From NCBI GenBank assembly GCA_013202515.1, contig JABMRN010000021.1, forward strand, positions 1-15,668: a stretch of DNA of 15,668 nucleotides, read 5' to 3'. The position numbers and the translations under genes were made by a program. Shown here in pieces: positions 6,111 to 13,650 of this stretch. This DNA is from Candidatus Omnitrophota bacterium. Its GTDB lineage: Bacteria > Omnitrophota > Gorgyraeia > JABMRN01. A model generated the notes under the pieces. The model was not told where the DNA came from. It saw nothing but the letters and a program-made list of their open reading frames with translations, and ran no database searches. The number at the start of each line of letters is the position of its first letter. Position 1 is the stretch's first letter.

Positions 6111-7229
6111 TCAGGAAATACTGTTTAATATGGTACTCGCTATCGCATCTGCGCTATCTGGTTTTGCATAACTTCTTGCCTTACGACATAATTCATTTAA
6201 TTTACCGCGGTTATATAGGAGCTCCTCAACGATTATGCCTGTGTTTGATGGTTGTTCGATTTTGACAGCAACATTATTGGCCAAAAGATAGTCTGTGTTC
6301 ATTTGTTCCTGGCCCGGAATGGGCTTAATTATGCAAATTGGTAGTCCTTTTGCGAAAGCCTCGGCAATCGTGATCCCGCCCGGCTTAGAAATCAAAATTG
6401 TAGCTATCTCCATAAGATCCGCTACAAAATCCACATATGAATAGACAATAAGTTTTTTACGGCTTTTCTTTATCTGCTTATTGAACCATCTATGCATGGC
6501 CTTATTATTACCTACTACAACAATTACTTGGAAATCGGTTTTTGTCCTTAAAAGGGACGTAAAAGCCTCTTTGAGCGGGCCCACCCCTTGGCTTCCGCCC
6601 ATGAGCAGCACAACAGGCTTGGATGCATCAAGACCCAAAGTGCGGAAAATATGAGCTTTGTCTTTGGAGTCATTAAACATTGAGTCTATGGGTATGCCGG
6701 TATCCATTATTCTGTCCGACAGAATACCGTTACTCGTAAGCTTAGTAGCTATTTCTTTCGACGGCACGAAATATGCATCAACGTTGTCGTATATCCAATA
6801 TGCATGCGGCGCGTAATCTGTCAATACGCCAAACAGCGGCAGTTGGAGATTTTGTTTTTTTTTGTAATCGGCTACCATGCCACACGGAAAAGCTTGAGTG
6901 CATACAACTGCGTGAGGAGAAAAGGAGTTAATTAAATTTGACAATTTTTCAGCATTATGCTTATGAATGCCATCTCTGAGCCGCTGTGTTTTTTTTACGA
7001 TTTCCGGATTATCGTATAAATAGCCCCAAAACTCGGGCTTTCGCCTTATTACGCTCATATATGTTGTATTAATGATCTTTTCAAGCACTGGATTTGTGTA
7101 GTTGAAGGAATTGACATTCATCGTTTCTACATTAGCGCTTCGTTGATGCAGGGCCTTCTCTATAGCAAGGCTAGCCTTGTGGTGCCCAGAATTGTTCGAT
7201 ATGTACATTAAGAGGATTTTCTTTTTCAC
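6111..7229 (-). CDS. Diacylglycerol-type glycosyltransferase (MGDG synthase/UgtP family, GT28)
   Basis: This 372-residue GT-B glycosyltransferase belongs to the family of plant MGDG synthase and Bacillus UgtP, which transfer galactose or glucose from UDP-sugar to diacylglycerol at the membrane face. The N-terminal domain opens with KILLMYISNNSGHHKAS (residues 4-20), including the conserved GHHKA. Later in this domain is FGVLTDYAPHAYWIY (133-147). The C-terminal GT28 part carries LLMGGSQGVG (208-217), ISKPGGITIAEA (280-291) for UDP binding, and IPGQEQMNTDYL (304-315). The start is a GTG at 7229, six bases after the preceding aminotransferase, with only a weak ribosome site, so coupling is likely. 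Sugar and lipid specificity are not visible. Family membership is clear. Confidence 0.9.
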   Translation of the reverse strand: MKKKILLMYISNNSGHHKASLAIEKALHQRSANVETMNVNSFNYTNPVLEKIINTTYMSVIRRKPEFWGYLYDNPEIVKKTQRLRDGIHKHNAEKLSNLINSFSPHAVVCTQAFPCGMVADYKKKQNLQLPLFGVLTDYAPHAYWIYDNVDAYFVPSKEIATKLTSNGILSDRIMDTGIPIDSMFNDSKDKAHIFRTLGLDASKPVVLLMGGSQGVGPLKEAFTSLLRTKTDFQVIVVVGNNKAMHRWFNKQIKKSRKKLIVYSYVDFVADLMEIATILISKPGGITIAEAFAKGLPICIIKPIPGQEQMNTDYLLANNVAVKIEQPSNTGIIVEELLYNRGKLNELCRKARSYAKPDSADAIASTILNSIS

Positions 7230-7235
7230 TTTTAC

Positions 7236-8420
7236 TTAAGTTTCCATCTCTAGAACATGTTTTATTCTCTTTATAGCTTCCCTAAGCGCTTTTTCGTTTT
7301 CAACTAGCGCAAATCTAACATAGCCCTCACCGTATTCACCGAATCCAGTGCCTGGGGCCACTACCACCCCTGCTTCACGAATAAGAAATGCAGCAAATTC
7401 CATAGAAGTAAGTGCGCTATATTTATTAGGAATACGTGCCCAAACGTAGAAGGTAGCTTTTGGCTTCGGTATATCCCAGCCTACCTTCTCTAAGCCGCTT
7501 AAGAGAACATCTCTTCTTTTCTTATACACCTCTACCATTTTCTTAACACAATCCTGGGGCCCTGTCAGTGCCTTTATGGCTGCGTATTGAATCGGCTTAA
7601 ATAATCCAAAGTCGATGTAGCTTTTTGTTTTTGCTAACGATTTTAGGATATTTCTGTTTCCAACGGCAAAACCAATGCGCCAGCCTGCCATATTGTAGGA
7701 TTTTGAACAGGTATGAAATTCAATGCATGCTTCTTTTGCACCGCGAACTTCAAGGATGCTTGGCGCCCTATAACCGTCGAAAACTATATCGGAGTAAGCA
7801 TTGTCATGGCCAACGATTATATTTTTTCCTTTAGCCCAGCGAACAACATCTTTGAAAAATTCAATATTAGCTACTGCGGTAGTTGGGTTGTGTGGATAGC
7901 TCAAGAAGATTAGCTTTGTTCGCCTAATGATATCAGCTGGGATTTTCCCTAAATCAGGCAGATATCCCTTTTTTTCTGATAGGGGAATATTGTGCAATAT
8001 GCCGCCTGCCATTATAACCCCATTAAAATGAACCGGATAGGCAGGTGACGGTACTAGCGCAACGTCTTCATTGTTTAGAAAAGCAAGAGAAAGGTGTGCA
8101 ATGCCTTCTTTTGAGCCTATCAGCGGCAATGTTTCAGTTTCGGGTTCAAGGGTAACTTGGAATCTTTTATGGTACCACTTCGCTATTGCCTTTCTTAGTT
8201 CTATTTCAGAACAATCCATAGGCCTAGAATATCTATGATTTTCGGCCCGCCTTGCCTGACGAGCAAGCTCATTAACGATATGCGGAGCAGTAGGCTGATC
8301 GGGATTGCCCATGCCTAAATCAATTATCTTCTTACCTTTTCTTTGTTCCTCAAGTTTCAGCTTGTCAATAATAGTAAATAGGTAAAGCGGTAATCGTTTC
8401 ATTCTATTTGCTTCTTGCAT
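7236..8420 (-). CDS. Class I/II aminotransferase, AlaC-like
   Basis: This 394-residue PLP enzyme closely matches bacterial AlaC-type alanine aminotransferases from memory. Examples are RLPLYLF near the N-terminus, LGMGNPD (35-41), IGSKEGIAHL (101-110), YPHNPTT (175-181) and KPKATFYVWARIP. The PLP-binding Lys is residue 240 in SKSYNMAGWRIG, with Arg248 nearby; an Arg in YVRFALVENE would bind the substrate carboxylate. AlaC makes alanine from pyruvate with glutamate. Close relatives are also annotated as LL-diaminopimelate aminotransferases, but the N-terminus is not that of canonical DapL. The ATG at 8420 has AGGAG eight bases upstream. The 49-base gap after lpd is the largest in the run and shows neither a convincing terminator nor a promoter. 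It links the central-metabolism genes to the lipid genes. Confidence 0.88.
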   Translation of the reverse strand: MQEANRMKRLPLYLFTIIDKLKLEEQRKGKKIIDLGMGNPDQPTAPHIVNELARQARRAENHRYSRPMDCSEIELRKAIAKWYHKRFQVTLEPETETLPLIGSKEGIAHLSLAFLNNEDVALVPSPAYPVHFNGVIMAGGILHNIPLSEKKGYLPDLGKIPADIIRRTKLIFLSYPHNPTTAVANIEFFKDVVRWAKGKNIIVGHDNAYSDIVFDGYRAPSILEVRGAKEACIEFHTCSKSYNMAGWRIGFAVGNRNILKSLAKTKSYIDFGLFKPIQYAAIKALTGPQDCVKKMVEVYKKRRDVLLSGLEKVGWDIPKPKATFYVWARIPNKYSALTSMEFAAFLIREAGVVVAPGTGFGEYGEGYVRFALVENEKALREAIKRIKHVLEMET

Positions 8421-8469
8421 GTATTTGACTCCTATGTTTGATTTTGAAATTTATCTTATTAAAGTGCCA

Positions 8470-9864
8470 TTATGCTGAATGAAGCGCTTTTCCACCTACA
8501 CCATAGGCGGCTTCCATGACGGCCTCACTCATTGTCGGATGGGCGTGCATCGTTCCTGCGACATCCTCGGCTGTAAGGCCTTTCTTGATCGCAAGCGTCA
8601 TTTCAGCAATGAGCTCTGTGGCACCTTCTCCAACTAAAGCGGCTCCTATTATCCTATTAGTCTTAACATCAGCTATTAATTTTACAAAACCGTCTGTTTT
8701 TCCAAGCGCATGAGCCTTCCCAAGCGACCTTAAGTGAAAACGTGACACTGCGACATTCATGCCTTTTGCGTTAGCTTGATTTTCAGTTACACCCGCGAAT
8801 GCAATGTCAGGATCTGAGAAAACGCAATCCGGAACTGCACTGTAGTCTGCAGGTACTTTATCTCCGCATATGTTTAGAGCAGCAATCACGCCCTCGTACA
8901 TTGCGGCATGCGCTAGCATTGGCTCGCCAATGCAATCGCCTATTGCGTATACATTGTCTATATCGGTTTTAAGGTTCTTATCTACCCTGATACCCTTTTC
9001 GTTGCACTTTATTCCAAGCTCTTCAATGCCGATGCCTGACACATTAGGTTTTCTTCCTGCACATAAAAGGACTTTGTCAGCAGAAAAACTCCGACCACCT
9101 GAGGACCTGAGGTATACTTTTGAAGAATCCGTAGTTATCGCTTCTTCGATACTCTGCCCGGTTGCTACATCTATGCCCCTTTTTTTGAACGCTGTCTCAA
9201 GGCACTTTGATATCTCATCGTCTCTCTTAGGAAGCAGGCTACCTTCTACTTCAACGATCGTCACATGGGAACCAAATGCATTAAATGCACTAGCCATTTC
9301 ACAGCCGATAGAGCCACCGCCAACAATAAGCATGTTCTTCGGAACAGAGCCTAGATCAAGGGCATCTTTTGCAGTAATCACTCTCTTTTTGTCAGGCGCA
9401 ATATTTGGTATAACAGCTTCGCTCGAACCAGTAGCAATAATGATGCTCTTTGCCTTTATAAGTTCCTTCTTTTTTGGCCCACCTTGAGTAGGAAATACCG
9501 CCAGGCTATCTTTATCTAAAAGCTCACCCCTACCAGAAATGGTTTCAACGCCTCTAGATCGAAGTAAGTGAGAAATGCCCCCCCTGAGCTTATTCACTGT
9601 GTCGTTTTTTCTCTGAACGAGTGCTCTAATATCAAAGTGTACATCCTGTACGTCTATACCAAATTGCTTCCCCTGAGCTATCTCGGAAATGGTTCTAGCG
9701 GCTTTAGAAAATGTTTTCGTTGGAATACATCCGTGATTAAGGCATGTACCACCTAAATCTGCCTGTTCGATCAAGCAGGCCTTCTTTCCAAGCCTTGATG
9801 CATATAGTGCGGCTACATACCCACCTGGTCCTGCACCTAGTATCGCAATGTCATATGTTTTCAT
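8470..9864 (-). CDS. lpdA: Dihydrolipoyl dehydrogenase (E3)
   Basis: This FAD enzyme reoxidises dihydrolipoyl groups of 2-oxoacid dehydrogenase complexes or the glycine cleavage system with NAD+. The 464-residue protein is full length. It shows the FAD fold GAGPGGY (residues 10-16), the redox disulfide Cys41/Cys46 in GGTCLNHGCIPTK, and an NAD fold with GGGSIGCE in the middle. A second FAD segment is VYAIGDCIGEPMLAHAA. In the C-terminal dimer-interface motif HAHPTMSE, His442 and Glu447 form the catalytic pair. Its ATG overlaps the mdh stop as ATGA. No E1, E2 or lipoyl-domain gene is in the window, so which complex it serves is unknown. Position directly after isocitrate and malate dehydrogenase genes suggests a 2-oxoglutarate or pyruvate complex. 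Confidence 0.96.
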   Translation of the reverse strand: MKTYDIAILGAGPGGYVAALYASRLGKKACLIEQADLGGTCLNHGCIPTKTFSKAARTISEIAQGKQFGIDVQDVHFDIRALVQRKNDTVNKLRGGISHLLRSRGVETISGRGELLDKDSLAVFPTQGGPKKKELIKAKSIIIATGSSEAVIPNIAPDKKRVITAKDALDLGSVPKNMLIVGGGSIGCEMASAFNAFGSHVTIVEVEGSLLPKRDDEISKCLETAFKKRGIDVATGQSIEEAITTDSSKVYLRSSGGRSFSADKVLLCAGRKPNVSGIGIEELGIKCNEKGIRVDKNLKTDIDNVYAIGDCIGEPMLAHAAMYEGVIAALNICGDKVPADYSAVPDCVFSDPDIAFAGVTENQANAKGMNVAVSRFHLRSLGKAHALGKTDGFVKLIADVKTNRIIGAALVGEGATELIAEMTLAIKKGLTAEDVAGTMHAHPTMSEAVMEAAYGVGGKALHSA

Positions 9865-10781
9865 TGCAAAACCGACCTTAATGAATGTTTAGTTTTTTCT
9901 GCTGATAATTTAAGGGCTTTGCTTTCTCCCTCTTCCAGCTCCAGCTGAACAATTTCGAGAATACCGGCTTTCCCAATGTGCGCTGGCACACCTAAAAAGC
10001 ATCCGCTTATTCCATATTCACCTTCTAGAAGCGTTGAAACACAAAGAATGTTTCCTGAATCGTTACTTATGGCTCTTAGTATTTCAAGAACGCCTGCACT
10101 GGGTGAATAGCATGCGCTTCCCATCTTTAGGTTAGCAACTATTTCAGCCCCACGCTTTTTTGTTCTTTCAGTCAAACGTTGTATTGCCTCTTCATTCATT
10201 TTGTTGCGCAAAGGCTCTCCGTTAACGCTGGATTTTGAAACAACGGGAACCATCGTATCGCCATGACTTCCAAGTACATAGCACTCTACATCTCTTCGTG
10301 GTACAGAAAGTTCTTCCGCTATCAAGTTTGAAAACCTCGAAGCATCCAGCGTGCCGGCCATTCCAATAACCTTTTCTTTTGGAAAGGAACCTGATTTATA
10401 AATATAATGGCTTATGACATCTAGTGGATTTGTAACGACGATTATTATAGCGTCTTTGCAAAACGATTTAACGTTTTTAACGATTGTATCCATTATGGGG
10501 ATATTCTTCGATATCAAATCTTCTCTTGACATGCCGGGCTTCCTTGGGAATCCCGCAGTTATAACAACAACATCGGAGTCTTCGATCTCCTTGTAATCAG
10601 TTGTTCCAGAAATAGATTTTTCATGGCCCATGATTGGCGCAGCATCAGAGATGTCTAGGGCCTTGCCATTGGCTAAACCCTCTACAACATCCACCAAGAC
10701 AACATCGCCGATTCCGCTTTCAACTATACGCATCGCAAGCGTTGCCCCTACGTTGCCAGCACCTATTACAGAAATTTTCAT
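9861..10781 (-). CDS. mdh: Malate dehydrogenase (LDH-like type)
   Basis: This enzyme interconverts malate and oxaloacetate with NAD. The 306-residue protein has the Rossmann motif GAGNVGAT (residues 7-14) and Asp31 at the end of the second strand, consistent with NAD. Specificity is visible: Arg80 in FPRKPGMSREDL marks malate dehydrogenase rather than lactate dehydrogenase, which has Gln there. Arg86, Asn118 in VTNPLD, Arg149 with Asp146 in LDASRF, and the catalytic His173 in GSHGDTM complete the active site. It begins one base after the isocitrate-type dehydrogenase stop and overlaps lpdA by four bases. Overall layout resembles the LDH-like malate dehydrogenases of Chlorobi, Bacillus and deltaproteobacteria. 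The direction of flux cannot be inferred. Confidence 0.95.
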   Translation of the reverse strand: MKISVIGAGNVGATLAMRIVESGIGDVVLVDVVEGLANGKALDISDAAPIMGHEKSISGTTDYKEIEDSDVVVITAGFPRKPGMSREDLISKNIPIMDTIVKNVKSFCKDAIIIVVTNPLDVISHYIYKSGSFPKEKVIGMAGTLDASRFSNLIAEELSVPRRDVECYVLGSHGDTMVPVVSKSSVNGEPLRNKMNEEAIQRLTERTKKRGAEIVANLKMGSACYSPSAGVLEILRAISNDSGNILCVSTLLEGEYGISGCFLGVPAHIGKAGILEIVQLELEEGESKALKLSAEKTKHSLRSVLQ

Positions 10782-10782
10782 C

Positions 10783-11868
10783 TTATTTTTTTATCCTTTT
10801 CACTATGGCGTCAGCCATTTCGCTTGTTCCGACAGCTGTAGGATCATTTCGATCAGGCTTTAAATCATAAGTAACAAATTTACCTTCCTTGATTACCGCT
10901 GCTACTGCTTTTTCTAAACGATCTGCTGCATCTCCCTCTCCTATGTGATGAAGCATAAGAACAGCCGATAATATCATAGCTGTAGGATTAACCTTGTTCT
11001 GGCCCTTGTATTTCGGGGCACTACCGTGTGTCGGCTCAAATAAGGCTATTTTATCACCCAAATTCGCGCCTGGGGCAACTCCAAGGCCACCCACAAGACC
11101 TGCACAAAGGTCGGATACAATGTCTCCGTAGAGATTGGGCAGAACAATTACATCGTACAATTCTGGTTTCTGGACAAGTTGCATGCACATATTGTCCACA
11201 ATCCTATCTTCAAACTCAACGCGCCCCTCATAGCCTTTAGCCACATCTCTTGCCACCTCAAGAAAGAGGCCATCGGTATGCTTCATAATATTAGCCTTAT
11301 GCACAGCTGTAACCTTGCGCCTATTGTTTTCCAAAGCGTAATCAAAGGCGAATTTGACAATGCGCTTAGATGCCCTGACAGATATCGGTTTTATGCTTAT
11401 TGCAGAGTCTATAGAAATATTCTTTTTAGCATACTTCGAGATCACATCAATTAATTCCTTTGTCTCCCGCGAAGATTTTTCAAATTCAATACCTGCGTAC
11501 AAGTCTTCTGTGTTTTCTCTCACGATTACTAGATCTATGTTTCTGTAGTTCGATTTTACACCTTCGTAAGATTTGCATGGCCTTAGACAAGCATATAAAT
11601 CAAGCTTCTGTCTCATCGCCACATTTACACTTCTAAATCCTGAGCCAACCGGAGTCACGATCGGACCTTTTATGGCCACCCTGTTTTTACGTATAGAATC
11701 GAGAACAGCGTCTGACAAAGGTGTATTGTATTTCGCGATTACGTCGCTTCCTGCCTCTTGTCTGTCCCAAGAAACATCTACGCCTGTGGCCTCAACGCAC
11801 CTAACCATTGCATCAGTAATTTCCGGACCGATACCGTCACCCGGTATAAGTGTTATTCTATGATTCAA
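10783..11868 (-). CDS. Isocitrate/isopropylmalate-family dehydrogenase, probably isocitrate dehydrogenase
   Basis: This 361-residue beta-decarboxylating dehydrogenase opens with LIPGDGIGPEI. The substrate loop reads FRSVNVAMRQKLDLYACLRP (residues 78-97). Ser80-x-Asn82 with Arg86 and Arg96 is the isocitrate dehydrogenase pattern, whereas isopropylmalate enzymes have a leucine-rich loop there. Arg118, Tyr124, Lys191, Asp249 and Asp253 provide the rest of the active site and metal site. Cofactor residues are mixed. Lys286-Tyr287 match the NADP-binding Lys344-Tyr345 of the E. coli enzyme, while Pro338 stands where E. coli has Arg395. The start is a TTG at 11868, seven bases after AAGGGG, and overlaps the small hydro-lyase subunit gene by 11 bases. 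Neighbours (aconitase-family subunits, mdh) favour citrate-cycle isocitrate dehydrogenase over leucine synthesis. Confidence 0.87.
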   Translation of the reverse strand: MNHRITLIPGDGIGPEITDAMVRCVEATGVDVSWDRQEAGSDVIAKYNTPLSDAVLDSIRKNRVAIKGPIVTPVGSGFRSVNVAMRQKLDLYACLRPCKSYEGVKSNYRNIDLVIVRENTEDLYAGIEFEKSSRETKELIDVISKYAKKNISIDSAISIKPISVRASKRIVKFAFDYALENNRRKVTAVHKANIMKHTDGLFLEVARDVAKGYEGRVEFEDRIVDNMCMQLVQKPELYDVIVLPNLYGDIVSDLCAGLVGGLGVAPGANLGDKIALFEPTHGSAPKYKGQNKVNPTAMILSAVLMLHHIGEGDAADRLEKAVAAVIKEGKFVTYDLKPDRNDPTAVGTSEMADAIVKRIKK

Positions 11869-12385
11869 TTTTAAACCCCTTATGTTTTCGGAAATGCTCT
11901 ACCACGCCTCCATCTTCAAGGATTTTCTTGATAATAAGGGGTAGCGATTTAATATCAATATTCAGCCCCTTGTTAACATTTTTTATAATATTCTTTTCCT
12001 CGTCAAGCTCTAGGATATCTCCGTCATCTATAAATTGAGTATTGCACTCTATTAGCATGAGCCCAATGTTAAAAGAATTCCTGTAAAAGATTCGAGCAAA
12101 ACTTTTTGCAATAACAGCTTTAATCCCTAATGCTTTTAGCGCAAGTGGCGCCTGTTCTCTCGAGGAGCCGCAGCCGAAGTTTTCACCTGCTATAAGAAAA
12201 TCCCCTTTTTTAACCTTTTTGTGAAATTCAGGATCAAGATCATTGAATACGTACTTTGCAAGATCTTTCGGGTCCCTGATCCTGAATTTATAACGTCCAG
12301 AAATAATGTAATCCGTGTTTATGTGATCACGGATCCTAAGCCTGTGGGCTAATCCGCGCGGGTGACCTAATTTCTTGTTCTTCAT
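11858..12385 (-). CDS. LeuD/aconitase-family hydro-lyase small subunit
   Basis: This 175-residue swivel-domain subunit pairs with the upstream iron-sulfur subunit. The family core GENFGCGSSREQAPLA (residues 67-82) supplies catalytic Ser and Arg, and KSFARIFYRN follows. The substrate-recognition loop after NTDYIISGR reads YKFRIRDP (32-39). Characterised relatives carry shorter, more hydrophobic loops for isopropylmalate or YLRT for homoaconitase. The extra basic residues here hint at a substrate with an added carboxylate, such as citrate/isocitrate; this is inference. Start choice: the frame opens upstream at 12439, inside the large-subunit gene, but the ATG at 12385 overlaps the previous stop as ATGA and gives a normal N-terminus. 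Its end overlaps the TTG start of the dehydrogenase gene. Confidence 0.9.
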   Translation of the reverse strand: MKNKKLGHPRGLAHRLRIRDHINTDYIISGRYKFRIRDPKDLAKYVFNDLDPEFHKKVKKGDFLIAGENFGCGSSREQAPLALKALGIKAVIAKSFARIFYRNSFNIGLMLIECNTQFIDDGDILELDEEKNIIKNVNKGLNIDIKSLPLIIKKILEDGGVVEHFRKHKGFKIES

Positions 12386-13650
12386 CTCTTTAATCTCTTT
12401 TTGTGAATTCTCGGATCTTGTATTTTGCCTTCTAAGCAAGATGCTGCAACGGTCGCTGGGCTTGCAAGGTAAATGTTTGCATTAGGATTACCCATTCTGC
12501 CTTTGAAGTTTCTATTTGCCGTAGAAATACAATTCTCCCCATCTGCAAGCACACCGTTATGTGTCCCAACGCAGGGACCGCAGCCCGGAACAACTACAGC
12601 AGCTCCAGAATCAATAAATATTCCGACGATGCCTTTCTTTAATGCCTTAAGATAAATATCCTTTGAAGCTGGTGCTACTATAAGTCGTACCTCGGGACGT
12701 ATTTTTTTATTTTTCAATATCTTTGCTGCAATTTCGAGATCTTCTAAACGTCCATTCGTACAAGTTCCAATCACGCCCTGGTCGATCCTGACATCTGCTA
12801 TCTCGTCAACCGAAGTAACGTTATCTACGGCATGGGGCATTGATATTTGCGGCAATAGATTTGTTACGTCATATTCTCTTATTGCTGAATAGCGAGCCCC
12901 CTCATCAGCGGAAACAGGATTTGGCTTTTTGTGAGAATGGGCCTTGACCCAATTAATAACCTTTGTATCCGCCTCCATAAGGCCACATTTGGCTCCCGCC
13001 TCAACTGCCATGTTTGTTATTGTAAATCTCTCCTCAACGCTAAGCTTCTTGATTACAGGTCCGTGAAATTCAATGGACTTATACGTTGCGCCATGCGAGC
13101 CTATGTCCTTTATGATGCTCAGGATAATATCTTTTGAATAAACTCCATCGGGAAGCTTTCCCGTCACGACAATCTTGATTGTCTCGGGAACCTTAAACCA
13201 ATTTTTTCCGCTTGCAAGTGCAATAGCAAGATCCGTTGAGCCAACGCCAGTAGATAGCACATTTATAGCACCATAAGTGCACGTATGGGAATCTGCGCCC
13301 AAAACGAGGTCACCGCAGGTTACAAATCCCTGCTCTGGAATAAGCTGGTGGCATACGCCTTCACCAATATCAAATAGCTTGACCTTCTTAAGAGCAGCAA
13401 AATCTCTCATTATCTTGTGTATGGCCGAGACACCAATATTGGGGCTTGGGCTTGAATGATCAATCACCATTGCGAACTTTGCAGCATCAAAAACTTCATC
13501 TTGACGTAATTTGTTGAAGCTATCAATGATAATACTGCTCGTACCATCTTGACCAAAGCAAAAATCGATATCACAAATGGTTATGTCATTTGCTTTTAAT
13601 TCAACACCCGAGTGATTTGATAGAATCTTTTCCGCTATTGTTTTAGCCAT
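12382..13650 (-). CDS. LeuC/aconitase-family hydro-lyase large (4Fe-4S) subunit
   Basis: This 422-residue subunit is of the shorter LeuC type II/homoaconitase class that dehydrates and rehydrates 2-hydroxyacids through a [4Fe-4S] cluster. Cluster ligands are visible as Cys297 in GTCTNGR and Cys357/Cys360 in GCGPC. Other family marks are VIDHSSPSP (62-70), the LGADSHTCTYGA segment (117-128), and GRMGNPNANIYLASPATVAAS near the C-terminus. Family members act as isopropylmalate isomerase, homoaconitase or aconitase. Here an isocitrate-type dehydrogenase and mdh, but no leuA or leuB-like gene, follow, so aconitase activity is my preferred reading. The ATG at 13650 has AGGA about seven bases upstream, overlaps the aminotransferase gene by 16 bases, and ends in an ATGA overlap with the small subunit gene. 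Confidence 0.9.
   Translation of the reverse strand: MAKTIAEKILSNHSGVELKANDITICDIDFCFGQDGTSSIIIDSFNKLRQDEVFDAAKFAMVIDHSSPSPNIGVSAIHKIMRDFAALKKVKLFDIGEGVCHQLIPEQGFVTCGDLVLGADSHTCTYGAINVLSTGVGSTDLAIALASGKNWFKVPETIKIVVTGKLPDGVYSKDIILSIIKDIGSHGATYKSIEFHGPVIKKLSVEERFTITNMAVEAGAKCGLMEADTKVINWVKAHSHKKPNPVSADEGARYSAIREYDVTNLLPQISMPHAVDNVTSVDEIADVRIDQGVIGTCTNGRLEDLEIAAKILKNKKIRPEVRLIVAPASKDIYLKALKKGIVGIFIDSGAAVVVPGCGPCVGTHNGVLADGENCISTANRNFKGRMGNPNANIYLASPATVAASCLEGKIQDPRIHKKRLKR

Noticed and set aside
7236..8420. Canonical LL-diaminopimelate aminotransferase (DapL)
   Set aside because: The N-terminal region and the LGMGNPD/IGSKEG motifs fit AlaC-type enzymes; canonical DapL has a different N-terminus.
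8421..8469. Internal promoter or terminator between lpdA and the AlaC-like gene
   Set aside because: The gap is AT-rich, but I found no paired -35/-10 boxes with suitable spacing and no hairpin with a T-run.
8870..9487. Plus-strand open frame of 205 codons
   Set aside because: It lies fully opposite lpdA, has a biased composition typical of the antisense frame of a coding sequence, shows no recognisable domain, and lpdA is unmistakable.
12386..12439. N-terminal extension of the small hydro-lyase subunit
   Set aside because: It lies inside the large-subunit gene. The ATG at 12385 forms an ATGA overlap and matches usual subunit length.
10783..13650. Leucine biosynthesis operon (leuC, leuD, leuB)
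   Set aside because: The dehydrogenase loop has the isocitrate S-x-N pattern, no leuA is adjacent, and mdh and lpdA follow. Leucine synthesis is not excluded for the hydro-lyase alone.
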